NCBI RefSeq assembly: GCF_001687565.2 | Contig: NZ_CP016534.2 | Span: forward strand, 2,794,501 to 2,858,500 | DNA length: 64,000 nucleotides | Source: Planococcus antarcticus DSM 14505 | Lineage (GTDB): Bacteria > Bacillota > Bacilli > Bacillales_A > Planococcaceae | Direction of reading: 5' to 3' | Shown here: one piece after another, positions 7,477 through 16,766 of the stretch | How positions within the stretch are numbered: position 1 is the first letter of the stretch | Layout of the letters: the number at the start of each line of letters is the position of its first letter | The notes under the pieces: model-generated | Database searches by the model: none | Seen by the model: the letters and a program-made list of their open reading frames with translations, nothing else | What the model was told of the DNA's origin: nothing | Program-made: the position numbers and the translations under genes

Positions 7477-9601
7477 ATTGTTTGCTCATTTCCACAGTTT
7501 TTTCTATTGAAAATACATCGGTTTGCTTCAAAACAGCTCCTCTTGAATTATAGACGACCACTTGAATCTCAGCGTCTTTCTCTACTTGCTGTTTTGGAAT
7601 GCTAAACACCGCCAAACCTTGCTTGGTAGTCTGCCATTCCGCAGTTGTCGTTTCGCCATCTACGAGAACCTCTGAAAATTTAGGTGCGCCTTCGACATAG
7701 AGATCATACGACTCCGACGTTTCTATCACTTTCTGCGCAGCCATTTCAGCATAAAGACCCAAGTGATAATCCGCAGAAGGCGTTCTGACAAGGTCTGGCA
7801 TCAAGTATTCCGAATAGCGTTTCCCGTGGAGCAAATCGTATTGGACCATTTGCAGGTCTTTCATTTCTTGTGTCTGCTCGCCCATTTGCGCTCGCCACTG
7901 ATTATACGGAATCACCGCATCCCCCTGCTCCCGCATGTCATCGAGAATGGCCGTTACTGCATTGCCCTGGACTCCTGCCATATCAAGCGCCACTGCCCCT
8001 AACTGATTGGGGGTCAAATCCAGCTCAGCGGGTTGATTGTCATCAGATTTCCAGATGAAGTAAGGCATTTTATGAGTAGCGACAAAATCATCGTAATCTC
8101 CCAGCAGGTCGTTGGCCACTTGAGTTCCGCTAGCACCATACACCGCATCGTTGTCTGGGAAGGACGGATAATGGTCACCGAAAAACACCAGAATTGTGGG
8201 TTCGTCACGCGCTTCAATTAGCTCCACCATCCGGCCGAGCTCTGCATCGACGCTATGCATTTTTTCTGTGAAGTTATTCAAATACTGCCGGGTATCATCG
8301 GGCAGCGTGCCTGTATTCAGGAACTCTGATTGCTTGGTCTGGTGGTACGGCATATGTCCTTCAGCCGATACTGCGTGAATAAAATCTAGCCCATCTGTTT
8401 TATCCAAAGTGGCAATGACAGAATCGGTTATATGTTTATCTTTTGGAAAACCTTTTCCAGCATCATTGGAATAATCCAAATCCATAAACTCTCCAGAGAT
8501 AAAGCGGTTAAATCCTAATTGGCGATAAACCGATTCGCGCTGGTAAAACCAACCGTAATAGGAGTGAATTGCCGTGGTGTCGTAATCCGCTTCTCTGAAA
8601 GCATAAGCCGCCGACGGCAAAGGCTGAGTGACATACAATTGATACGGCACAAAATTAGCCGGCATAAACTGCATGCTGAAACCGGTCAAGGCTTCAAATT
8701 CCACATTGGCCGTGCCTCCACCAAATTCTGATGAATACATTCCCCCGTGCAGTGATTCTCCGAACAACCGCCGGAAATTGGGGATTGGATCTTTGGCAAA
8801 ATGCTGCTCGCCGAATGAATAAGGATCGATGAACGATTCGCTCATCAGAAATATAACATTTGGCTTTTCTTCATCCGTATCCTCAGTCGGCTGGTATTCT
8901 CCTGCAATAGTCTTCATAGTCTTGGCTGAAAACCCTTCGGGCGGTTCGATATTGGATTGCTTGGCAAGCATAACGAAATTTCCAAAGACGCCATTGCGTA
9001 TCAGCGCCAGCTCCAACTTCCACCATGTGTTTTCAAATTGCGCTTCATCCATTGGAGAAACAGGCTTATCCGTCCACAGCATTCCCAAGAACAATCCAGA
9101 AATGAGGAAAACACTGATTTTAGCGATCCAGTTTTCCTTCAGCTTCGGTATACCGATGAAAATGACAACTGTCAGCACAATAAAACCCAAACCGATGCCA
9201 ACCAGCAATGCGGTATTTATGACAATCGGCTGCTCCAGCCCGCCCAGTTCCTTCAGCAAGGCAAAATCCCCTACTGAAATCGGAGAACTGCGCAGTTCCA
9301 TTTTAACCTTATTGGCATAAGCGAAGACGATCAATATACCGCTCACTAGCAAACTAGTAAACATAAACCATTTTCTTGGCAGGATGTAGAGCAGATTGAA
9401 TACTGCAATCAGCAGCAGTGCATTGACCGTAAAGCGTTCCGGAAATTCTGTCACCCATTCCCTCAGTGGAAGGGTCAGCACTTCACGGACAAGCTGTTCG
9501 CTGACATAAAGCGTCACGAGCGGCAAGCCAATCATGAAGAAAAGGGTCAGCAGTCCGACCACTATTTTTTTAAATCTCGATTTTTTGTCCATCTTAAACA
9601 C
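7475..9601 (-). CDS. LtaS-family phosphoglycerol transferase / sulfatase-fold membrane protein
   Basis: A 708-residue protein with five N-terminal transmembrane helices (residues 12 to about 175) and an extracellular alkaline-phosphatase/sulfatase-fold domain. The nucleophile Thr is in FGGGTANVEFE (about residue 297). NVIFLMSESF supplies the metal-binding Glu, and VFFGDHYPS is the conserved Asp-His motif. Lipoteichoic acid synthases polymerise glycerophosphate from phosphatidylglycerol. The C-terminal 100 residues after the catalytic domain are longer than in S. aureus LtaS. Which LtaS paralogue class this is (synthase, primase or stress form) cannot be told. The ATG at codon 4 is an alternative start. 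galU directly upstream supplies UDP-glucose, which is used for the glycolipid anchor. Confidence 0.88.
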   Translation of the reverse strand: MFKMDKKSRFKKIVVGLLTLFFMIGLPLVTLYVSEQLVREVLTLPLREWVTEFPERFTVNALLLIAVFNLLYILPRKWFMFTSLLVSGILIVFAYANKVKMELRSSPISVGDFALLKELGGLEQPIVINTALLVGIGLGFIVLTVVIFIGIPKLKENWIAKISVFLISGLFLGMLWTDKPVSPMDEAQFENTWWKLELALIRNGVFGNFVMLAKQSNIEPPEGFSAKTMKTIAGEYQPTEDTDEEKPNVIFLMSESFIDPYSFGEQHFAKDPIPNFRRLFGESLHGGMYSSEFGGGTANVEFEALTGFSMQFMPANFVPYQLYVTQPLPSAAYAFREADYDTTAIHSYYGWFYQRESVYRQLGFNRFISGEFMDLDYSNDAGKGFPKDKHITDSVIATLDKTDGLDFIHAVSAEGHMPYHQTKQSEFLNTGTLPDDTRQYLNNFTEKMHSVDAELGRMVELIEARDEPTILVFFGDHYPSFPDNDAVYGASGTQVANDLLGDYDDFVATHKMPYFIWKSDDNQPAELDLTPNQLGAVALDMAGVQGNAVTAILDDMREQGDAVIPYNQWRAQMGEQTQEMKDLQMVQYDLLHGKRYSEYLMPDLVRTPSADYHLGLYAEMAAQKVIETSESYDLYVEGAPKFSEVLVDGETTTAEWQTTKQGLAVFSIPKQQVEKDAEIQVVVYNSRGAVLKQTDVFSIEKTVEMSKQ

Positions 9602-9761
9602 TCATTTCTTTTATTGGTGATTGCATAATTTGATGTCGATTATGCGGCCTCGAAAGCATCAAACTGAAGCACGCTTTTCTTATTAGAAAGCCAATCCAGA
9701 AGTTTAACCTATACAGTGTATCATTATTTGCCTGTTCTGATAAACTACTAGAAATTGAAAA

Positions 9762-9789
9762 ACCGCTTCGCCTAATTGGCTGAAGCGGT
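9762..9789 (-). terminator. Terminator of galU
   Basis: Stem ACCGCTTC / GAAGCGGT. On the minus strand it is followed by TTTTTC. It lies 22 bases past the galU stop. Confidence 0.85.
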
Positions 9790-9811
9790 CTGATCTTTGG
9801 AATACAAGCAA

Positions 9812-10693
9812 TCACTTTTCCTTGATATATGACTCTTTCAACTTTTCCTCAAAAAGCTTCAGCAGCCGATCTCTCAACTCAGGGCGTTTCAAAGCAAACT
9901 CGATAGTCGTCTCGATAAATCCGAATTTCTCTCCAACATCAAAGCGATGCCCTTCGAATTCATAGGCGTAGACAGATTGAACTTCGTTCAGCATTTGGAT
10001 AGCATCCGTCAATTGAATTTCGCCGCCTGCACCAAGTTGATGCTGGCCTAAAAACTCGAAAATTTCTGGTGTCAGGATATAACGTCCCATAATGGCATAA
10101 TTGGATGGAGCTGTTCCTGCTTCAGGCTTCTCGACAAACTTTTTGACTTTAATCAATTTATCATCAATGGAAACTGGGTCAATGATGCCATAGCGATGGG
10201 TTTCATCTTCCGGTACTTGCTGGACGCCGATGACACTTTTACCGGTCAACTCGTTTTGCTTCATTAGCTGTGCCAAACAAGGCTCTTCATTTTCCACAAT
10301 GTCATCGCCAAGCAGCACGGCAAACGGTTCGTTGCCGATAAAACGACGTGCTGACCAAATCGCATGGCCAAGACCAAGCGGTTCTTTTTGTCGGATATAA
10401 TGAATTTCCACATTGGATGTTTCTAGGACTGAATCCAACATATCGATTTTCCCTTTTTTCAGTAAAGTATCTTCCAACTCAAAAGCGTGATCAAAATGAT
10501 CTTCAATGGCACGTTTGCCTTTACCAGTTACGATGATGATGTCTTCAATGCCAGAAGCGATTGCCTCCTCGACTATGTATTGAATCGTCGGCTTATCAAC
10601 GATGGGCAGCATTTCTTTTGGCATCGCTTTGGTAGCTGGCAGGAATCGCGTTCCAAGACCTGCAGCCGGGATTATCGCTTTTTTGACTTGCAT
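9812..10693 (-). CDS. galU: UTP--glucose-1-phosphate uridylyltransferase
   Basis: A 293-residue cytoplasmic enzyme making UDP-glucose from UTP and glucose-1-phosphate. The nucleotide-binding N-terminus [22 protein letters not shown] (residues 6-27) is intact, as are LLGDDIV and the C-terminal [18 protein letters not shown]. This is full length for the GtaB/GalU family. The ATG is preceded by GAAGGTGAAGAG. Together with galE and the LtaS-like gene it marks a teichoic acid / glycolipid / capsule precursor block. A second partial copy of its last 92 codons is at 61803-62081. Confidence 0.97.
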   Translation of the reverse strand: MQVKKAIIPAAGLGTRFLPATKAMPKEMLPIVDKPTIQYIVEEAIASGIEDIIIVTGKGKRAIEDHFDHAFELEDTLLKKGKIDMLDSVLETSNVEIHYIRQKEPLGLGHAIWSARRFIGNEPFAVLLGDDIVENEEPCLAQLMKQNELTGKSVIGVQQVPEDETHRYGIIDPVSIDDKLIKVKKFVEKPEAGTAPSNYAIMGRYILTPEIFEFLGQHQLGAGGEIQLTDAIQMLNEVQSVYAYEFEGHRFDVGEKFGFIETTIEFALKRPELRDRLLKLFEEKLKESYIKEK

Positions 10694-10870
10694 CTCTTCA
10701 CCTTCTTCTTCTTATTTTCTATATGCGTATTGTTTAATACTAACAGTTTTGCAGGATAAAGATAATCCGAGAAAAAATCCTTTTTCCAGATTCCAAAAAA
10801 GATTACACACCCTTATTATATAATAAAATGGGCTAATAGACACTCTCATGTTAACAGAAATTTAAAACTA

Positions 10871-10899
10871 TTAACAAACTTCTATTAAGGTGCTAGAAT
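10871..10899 (+). promoter_or_regulatory. Sigma-A-type promoter of the MHYT-GGDEF-EAL gene
   Basis: TTAACA (10871-10876) and TAGAAT (10894-10899) are separated by 17 bp, about 100 bases before the gene start. The rest of the 10694-10997 intergenic region is AT-rich and shows no gene. Confidence 0.5.
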
Positions 10900-10997
10900 T
10901 AATGAATCATATGTCTACATTTATATTCAATATTTTCTATTTCTTATATTTTATTACCTCTTTTCATTCCGTATTCTATGAAGGATGTGCAAATTAA

Positions 10998-13382
10998 TTG
11001 AACGTTTTACCATTATCTTACGATCCTGTGCTAATTCTTCTGTCAATTGTCGTAGTTCTCGTCTCCGCTTTTATCGCTTTAAATATTAGCGGGATGTTGT
11101 TTGCTACAGTCGGTAAAGCACGTACAAAGTGGATACTCCTAGGAGCCCTCGTTATGGGACTTGGCATCTGGTCGGTGCATTTTATCGGCATGCTTGCTTC
11201 CCATTTGTCCATGGAAGTGACGTACAATACACCATTAGTCGTCGCCTCAATCTTCCCTGCAGTGCTCGCGAGCGGGATAGCCTTTGCCATAACCGGTAGG
11301 CCACAAGTCGGTAAAACCCAGGTTTTAGCTGGTGCGGTTCTAATTACTACAGGCATTGTCGCAATGCACTATACCGGTATGGCCGCAATGCAGATGCAGG
11401 CGACCATACAATACGATCCGCTGCTATGGACTTTATCTGTCGTGGTCGCTTTGGCCGCTTCTCTGCTGGCAATGTTCCTGCTGCACTATTCGCGGAGCCG
11501 CTTAGGTTTTTTCTGGTTGAAAGGGGCCAGTGCCGCATTGATGGCGCTCGGCGTTTCGGGTATGCATTATATCGGCATGGCAGCTGCTTCATTTGAATTA
11601 CCCAATCATCACACAGCCGTAACCAATTCCATAGACAATAGCTATATCGCTTATAATGTCGGCATTGGCATGGCGCTGATTTTGATGATTGCCATCTTGA
11701 GCATCCGCAGTGAGACCAAAGTGAAATCCTTGTCCGATGAATACGATCGCCAATTCCTGTCTGTCATCGAATCCGCTACTGATGGCATCGTGGTCACGGA
11801 CGCGAAAGGATTCGTCATGCAGTGGAATTATGGTGCTGAATGTCTTTTCGGCTATAGCAAAGATGAAATCACTCATCAGGATGTCCAGTTGATCTTTTCT
11901 AAAGCTTATCAAGAGCTGAACCTGTCGACTACCACTACTGATGTCAGCGGAAAGACCATTGAAGTCATGGGATTAAAAAAAGATGGTCGTCAATTTCCAG
12001 TTGAATTATCCACTGGATATTGGGACACGGCCAAAGGCGGCTATTACAGCCTGATCATTCGGGATATCACCGATCGTAGAGCAACCGAAGAGAAAATCAG
12101 CAATCTTGTTTACTTGGATTCGCTGACAGGACTGCCAAACCGCCGTTTGTTTAACGACCGGCTCGAATCCACTATTGGTCAAGCATTGGAAAACGGCTTG
12201 GTTTTGACGGTACTATACCTTGATCTCGACCAATTCAAGCTAGTCAATGACACATACGGCCATACTACCGGCGACCAGCTATTGATGGAAGTGGCTGACC
12301 GCATCAAATCTTGCATCACTAAAACCGATACGCTCGCGCGCCTTGGCGGCGATGAATTCATCCTACTGCTGCCGAGCGCCGATTACACAAAAGCGGGAGC
12401 AATAGCGCAAAAAATTATAGAAGTTCTGAACGACCCCTTCCTATTAAATAACGAATCAGTTTTCACCACACCTTCGATTGGTGTCAGCCTCTATCCGGCT
12501 GATGGTAAAGATTCTGAAATGCTGGTAAAAAATGCCGACATTGCGATGTACCGGGTAAAAGAGGAAGGAAAAAATCATTTCCAATTCTTTACTTCCGAAA
12601 TGAACGAGTTGGTATCCCGAAAATCAACCATTGCCATGAGCATCCGCAAAGGACTGAAACTTGGTGAATTCACGGTTCATTACCAGCCGCAAATCGATAT
12701 CGAAACTGAAAACATTATTGGTGTTGAAGCATTGGTTCGCTGGCACCATCCTAAATTAGGATCTATTTCACCAGCTGAGTTTATTCCAATTGCAGAAGAA
12801 AATGGCATGATTATCCACATCGGTGAATTTGTTCTCCGGACTGCCTGTCAGCAGAACAAAGATTGGCAGGATAGCGGAATGGCGCCATTCCGTGTGGCCG
12901 TCAATATTTCAGCAAAGCAATTTTCGCAGGGCAATATAGCAACGGTAGTAACTTCCGCATTAGAAGATGCCGGATTGGCACCTCATTTTCTCGAGCTGGA
13001 ATTGACGGAAAGTATCATCCAAGGGGCCACTTCTGCCATTTCAAAAATGCAGGAACTAAAAACGATGGGCATTCATTTATCGATTGATGATTTCGGCACC
13101 GGTTATTCTTCACTGAGCTACTTAAAATTATTCCCTGTTGATACCTTAAAAATCGATCAACATTTCACACGTAACATCCACAACGATCCTAAGGATGCAG
13201 CGTTAGTGGCTACCATCATTCAGATGGCTCATAACCTAGAGTTGAACGTCATCGCGGAAGGCGTGGAAACGCTGGAACAATTGGCATTCCTGAAAAACAA
13301 GCGATGTAACCAAGCCCAAGGCTATTATTTCCAAAAACCTCTGCTTCCTGAGAAAATTGAAGAATTATATATGAACACTTAA
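10998..13382 (+). CDS. MHYT-PAS-GGDEF-EAL cyclic-di-GMP regulator
   Basis: A 794-residue membrane sensor. The N-terminal seven-helix MHYT sensor carries three motif copies (VHFIGM, MHYTGM, MHYIGM near residues 56, 122 and 190), proposed in this family to bind metal and sense gas or redox. A PAS domain (about 250-360) follows, then a GGDEF domain with intact GGDEF (about 448) and an EAL domain with EALVRW (about 577), DDFGTGYSSLSYLK and EGVE. Both catalytic domains look competent, so it may both make and degrade c-di-GMP. No RxxD inhibitory site precedes GGDEF. The start is TTG with GAAGGATG upstream. A bidirectional terminator follows. Confidence 0.93.
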   Translation: MNVLPLSYDPVLILLSIVVVLVSAFIALNISGMLFATVGKARTKWILLGALVMGLGIWSVHFIGMLASHLSMEVTYNTPLVVASIFPAVLASGIAFAITGRPQVGKTQVLAGAVLITTGIVAMHYTGMAAMQMQATIQYDPLLWTLSVVVALAASLLAMFLLHYSRSRLGFFWLKGASAALMALGVSGMHYIGMAAASFELPNHHTAVTNSIDNSYIAYNVGIGMALILMIAILSIRSETKVKSLSDEYDRQFLSVIESATDGIVVTDAKGFVMQWNYGAECLFGYSKDEITHQDVQLIFSKAYQELNLSTTTTDVSGKTIEVMGLKKDGRQFPVELSTGYWDTAKGGYYSLIIRDITDRRATEEKISNLVYLDSLTGLPNRRLFNDRLESTIGQALENGLVLTVLYLDLDQFKLVNDTYGHTTGDQLLMEVADRIKSCITKTDTLARLGGDEFILLLPSADYTKAGAIAQKIIEVLNDPFLLNNESVFTTPSIGVSLYPADGKDSEMLVKNADIAMYRVKEEGKNHFQFFTSEMNELVSRKSTIAMSIRKGLKLGEFTVHYQPQIDIETENIIGVEALVRWHHPKLGSISPAEFIPIAEENGMIIHIGEFVLRTACQQNKDWQDSGMAPFRVAVNISAKQFSQGNIATVVTSALEDAGLAPHFLELELTESIIQGATSAISKMQELKTMGIHLSIDDFGTGYSSLSYLKLFPVDTLKIDQHFTRNIHNDPKDAALVATIIQMAHNLELNVIAEGVETLEQLAFLKNKRCNQAQGYYFQKPLLPEKIEELYMNT

Positions 13383-13388
13383 CACAAA

Positions 13389-13425
13389 TGCCCGTGCCGG
13401 AAAGCTTATCTTCCAGCACGGGCAT
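13389..13425. terminator. Bidirectional terminator
   Basis: Stem ATGCCCGTGC / GCACGGGCAT between convergent genes. Confidence 0.85.
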
Positions 13426-13427
13426 TA

Positions 13428-14621
13428 TTATTTACTTTCCAATAGTTTTGAAAGTGGGTGGATGCCAAGACTCTGAATAATAAGCGACAAGATCACCACG
13501 GAAAAGCTGAGAGAAATCAGTTCGTTTGCTGCGTCTCCTTCCGCCATCACTCCCAACTGCAGCAATAGGAACACCGACATCGAACCACGGATACCTGACC
13601 AGGAAATGAGCAGTGACTTTTTCCATATTTCTTCATGCTTTCTCCCAGCCAATAATTTGAAGGTGCTCCCAACAACCAAGAAGCGGATAGCGATGCTGAC
13701 AAATAATATCAGTATGGCTAAAATCCAATTGTTCCACTCCAGATACTCTGTCGCTTCAATGCCAATTAGTAAAAATAGCAGTGACAGCAGCGACGGTTCA
13801 ACTATTCCCCAAAACCCCGACAATGACTCCCGGTAATGGTCTTCTTTATTGGCATGGGAAAATTCCCATGACAGCATGATGCCTGCTGACACCGTCGCCA
13901 AAACACCGGAGAATCCAAAGCTTTCAGCCAACTGGAATGCACCATATGCCAACACGATGCTGAGCATGACCTGGTAATCCCGGTGATGCGTAATATGTAC
14001 AGCTTTGCTCAATAACCAACCGACTGTTAGGCCAACACTTACACCGCCTGCAGAAACATAAATGAACTCCCCTAAAATGGGCAGTACATCAATCGATGCT
14101 GTTTCAAGATACAAGCCGGATAAGACAGTGAACAAAACAATGCTAGTACCGTCATTGATCATGGATTCGCCATCAACAATGTCGGCTATGCTTTTATCAG
14201 GTGCTGATTTTTTTAAAATTGATACGACCGAAGCTGAATCAGTCGGTGCCAGAATCGCAGCAATCACTAACGCCCCAGCCAAAGAGATGGAAAAGAACCA
14301 GCCGCCGACCCAATAAATAACCAGTCCGACAAGCGCAATCGTCAATACGAGCCCCACCGTGCTAAGTAATCCAATAACACTAGCATTCTTCCGAAGAGCC
14401 GCTGTTGAAAACTGATAGGCCGAAACAAATAACAAACCTGGCAAAAATACATCGTAAATTAGCGTTTCTGTTACTTCCACATCATTGAAATAGGGGACAA
14501 ATGACAAACCGATGCCGAGCAGCAACAGCACGACCGGCACAGGGAAATTCTCTTGTTTTTTGTCAATTGTAAACACCAAATAGCCGATGCACAGTAAAAT
14601 CGTCACAAGTGCTGCCGACAT
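13428..14621 (-). CDS. CPA1-family Na+(K+)/H+ antiporter
   Basis: A 397-residue polytopic membrane protein of the NhaP / CPA1 monovalent cation:proton antiporter family, with about 12 hydrophobic segments. The family motifs PTDSASVVSIL (helix 4-5 region) and DGESMINDGTSIVLF, with the transport-site Asn-Asp pair, are present. SGIRGSMSVFLLL fits the late conserved helix. There is no long cytoplasmic C-terminal RCK domain; it stops soon after the last helix, so it is a short form. ATG at 14621 is chosen because GGAGGGG lies 6 nt upstream. The likely role is pH and salt homeostasis, consistent with a halotolerant Planococcus-like host. Confidence 0.88.
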   Translation of the reverse strand: MSAALVTILLCIGYLVFTIDKKQENFPVPVVLLLLGIGLSFVPYFNDVEVTETLIYDVFLPGLLFVSAYQFSTAALRKNASVIGLLSTVGLVLTIALVGLVIYWVGGWFFSISLAGALVIAAILAPTDSASVVSILKKSAPDKSIADIVDGESMINDGTSIVLFTVLSGLYLETASIDVLPILGEFIYVSAGGVSVGLTVGWLLSKAVHITHHRDYQVMLSIVLAYGAFQLAESFGFSGVLATVSAGIMLSWEFSHANKEDHYRESLSGFWGIVEPSLLSLLFLLIGIEATEYLEWNNWILAILILFVSIAIRFLVVGSTFKLLAGRKHEEIWKKSLLISWSGIRGSMSVFLLLQLGVMAEGDAANELISLSFSVVILSLIIQSLGIHPLSKLLESK

Positions 14622-14747
14622 TAAAATCCCCTCCAAAATGCATTAGCTACTCAATATGGAGGTTTTCCCTCTCCAACGCTTTTTTAAACAGAGTCAGGCT
14701 TTGGATATTGTCAAAAGCCACTGAGCAAAAACACTCACAAACGAACA

Positions 14748-14772
14748 GACAGCCCAACGTTTTCAGGCTGTC
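14748..14772 (-). terminator. Terminator of the Xre regulator gene
   Basis: Stem GACAGCC / GGCTGTC with an 11-nt loop, about 50 bases beyond the stop at 14825. The T-tract is weak. Confidence 0.5.
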
Positions 14773-14824
14773 CGTTTTGTTCGCGATTAGTCGAAGATAA
14801 GGTATCACTGAAAGTTGCTGGTTT

Positions 14825-15196
14825 TTAATTTGCAGTTCGATTCTGAATCTGTTGACCTTCCTCTTTGAGCCGACGCTTGACCTGTAAATAAGATGTCACT
14901 TCTGCGAGTTCTTCATCGTTTACAGGCTGGTCATCCACCACAAGTATTACAGAGTTCAAATCAGCCATTTGCGCAATATCCAGTTTGCTGGAAGCTTGAT
15001 CTCGGCCTAGCAAAAAGTCTATAGATACTTTATAATAATCGGCCAGTAATTCCAGATGTGACACGCTCACTTGCTTTTTGCCGCTTTCATAGCCCCAAAT
15101 CACCGTTTTTGCAAACCCCAATGCCAATGCCAAATCGTCCACACTCAACTGGTTCTGCTCTCTCAAATCTTTTAGTTTTTCTCCTATTTGCTTCAC
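14825..15196 (-). CDS. Xre-family helix-turn-helix regulator
   Basis: A 123-residue DNA-binding protein. Residues 1-63 form a Cro/C1 HTH domain (IGEKLKDLREQNQLSVDDLA ... VIWGYESGKKQVSVSHLELLADYYKVSIDFLLG). The second half, about 60 residues, is acidic and likely helical, and may be a dimerisation region; the extended tail resembles SinR-like or phage-type regulators only loosely. The start is GTG with AAAGGAGG upstream. No target is visible, although it is divergent from the SGNH-like gene at 15391 and could regulate it. Confidence 0.85.
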   Translation of the reverse strand: MKQIGEKLKDLREQNQLSVDDLALALGFAKTVIWGYESGKKQVSVSHLELLADYYKVSIDFLLGRDQASSKLDIAQMADLNSVILVVDDQPVNDEELAEVTSYLQVKRRLKEEGQQIQNRTAN

Positions 15197-15390
15197 TTCA
15201 AGCGCCTCCTTTACTTCCGTGGCAGCTATATAATTATTGTATTATTCCCATACATAACTGTTTTAAAACCCGGAAGAAGTCTGTCAGGATGCAGTTAGTG
15301 CTGAATACTCATAAAAATTCTGAAATTTTAGATAAATCCGTTCAATTGTATGGTAACATGTAATTACTTTTAAAATGGAGGGTAGGTATT

Positions 15391-16155
15391 ATGATGCTTA
15401 AAACTTTGATTTTCATACTAGCTTTTGTACTCATTTTCATTATTATTATCGGCGAAAAAAACTTTGAAAAAATTGAAATAACAGAAAAAACTGCGCTGTT
15501 GCCCGAGACGGAAGAACAGCAGGCCGAACCCGTGACGTTTTCTGAAAAGTTGGCGGCCGGAGATCAGGTTACCATCGTTTTTCTTGGCGATTATGTAACG
15601 TCTGCTGATTCTCTACCAGACGGCAATCCAAATCATGTAGCGCTACTGGCCAACTGGTTTGACGACAAATACCCCGACCAAGTCAAGGTTGTTAACGCAG
15701 GCATGAATGCCAATACCGTTTCTCACATGAAGGACCGGGTGGCTAGTGATGTCCTGAACCAAGCTCCTGATTTGGTGGTGATTTCTGCTGGGTTGAATGA
15801 CGCACTCGGCAACTGGAAAATTCCAGTTGAGGAATATAAAAAAAATTACCAATTGATAGTAGATGAAATTACCATTTCCGGCGATACCGAAGTGCTGATC
15901 CGGACGCCGAACCCGACAACTTCGATCAAAGAAAACATAAAAATGCTGTCCTACATGCGGGCAAGCCGCGAGCTAGCAGCAGAAAAAAGCGTTCACTTTT
16001 TTGATTTCTATCAGGTCATGTCCGATGAAGTGCATGCCAAAGAATTTTCCCAAAGTAGCGTGATGCAGAATGCACTGTATCCGAACACCAAAGGACAGGC
16101 TTACCTGTTCGATAAATTCAAGGTGTATTTTACAATGGAGCTGATTGATCAATAA
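15391..16155 (+). CDS. Membrane-anchored SGNH/GDSL-fold protein lacking catalytic Ser and His
   Basis: A 254-residue protein with an N-terminal hydrophobic anchor (residues 3-21) and an SGNH-hydrolase fold. The block I motif, normally GDS, reads FLGDYVTSA, so the nucleophile Ser is Tyr. Block III is intact (SAGLNDAL, with the oxyanion-hole Asn). The block V DxxHPN segment reads NALYPNTKGQ, so the catalytic His is also Tyr. Both losses together suggest a non-hydrolytic binding or regulatory protein, or a changed mechanism, rather than random decay, since the frame is intact. GGAGGGTAGGTATT precedes the ATG. Confidence 0.78.
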   Translation: MMLKTLIFILAFVLIFIIIIGEKNFEKIEITEKTALLPETEEQQAEPVTFSEKLAAGDQVTIVFLGDYVTSADSLPDGNPNHVALLANWFDDKYPDQVKVVNAGMNANTVSHMKDRVASDVLNQAPDLVVISAGLNDALGNWKIPVEEYKKNYQLIVDEITISGDTEVLIRTPNPTTSIKENIKMLSYMRASRELAAEKSVHFFDFYQVMSDEVHAKEFSQSSVMQNALYPNTKGQAYLFDKFKVYFTMELIDQ

Positions 16156-16712
16156 TTGGTTTCTAGATAGGTTGAACTAAGAACTACCTTTTGCACATCA
16201 CTTTAGTCACTTTGGGCTTGGCCTCGCTCCGCATGTAGACGCGTAGCTGGTTCTCGGAATATTAACAGCATCCATTATTATGGATGCTGTATCAATTATT
16301 TATAATAGCAACGATTCTGCTATAGATATTCCGTAAACCAGTTGCTAAGAGCTTGCGCCGAACGAACTAGGGCTGCCTTCCGTGTCACTTACGCTGCTCT
16401 CATAAGAGTCTCCGTTGGCTTGCTCCGTATCCGGATGATTTGTTCCTTAAGGATACTTAGAAGAAAGAGTGTGAGAAGGCGAAGGGCAAAGATGTGCTCC
16501 TGCATCACTGCGCTAGCTTCGTCGCAAAGCCATTGCCTGAACTCCTTTCGTTCATTGACTTTCCTGCTGGGGCAGCAAAGCGACATCCAGGAAATCCCGC
16601 AGGAGCTTGCGGCGAGGAGGCTGGGGTGACGTCCTGTCGCGCTAGTTGCATGACCCACATCCTGTGGGCACAAAGTGTCCGCCTGGAGCGATTTCTTTAG
16701 TTCAACTTATAA
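16156..16712. other. Non-coding block of about 540 bp bounded by 10-bp inverted repeats
   Basis: GTTGAACTAA (16171-16180) and TTAGTTCAAC (16697-16706) are perfect inverted repeats around a stretch richer in G+C than neighbouring spacers. All frames carry overlapping short open stretches but none has a ribosome binding site or a recognisable product. Internal hairpins are visible (for example ACAGCATCC / GGATGCTGT near 16266-16289). It could be a decayed insertion element or a structured RNA; neither is proven. Confidence 0.4.
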
Positions 16713-16764
16713 AAAAAGAGTCTCCCCGGCGAAATCATTGATTTCACTGGAGGAGACTCTTTTT
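16713..16764 (-). terminator. Terminator of the carboxyethylornithine-synthase-like gene
   Basis: Stem AAAAAGAGTCTCC / GGAGACTCTTTTT with inner arms GAAATC / GATTTC, immediately past the stop at 16767. Could act in both directions. Confidence 0.85.
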
Positions 16765-16766
16765 GA

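Noticed and set aside
9594..9815. 73-codon frame between galU and the LtaS-like gene
   Set aside because: It runs through the galU terminator hairpin and lacks a ribosome binding site and family similarity.
16342..16700. Overlapping open frames on both strands (about 70-95 codons)
   Set aside because: No ribosome binding sites or recognisable product; several frames are open at once because of local G+C richness.
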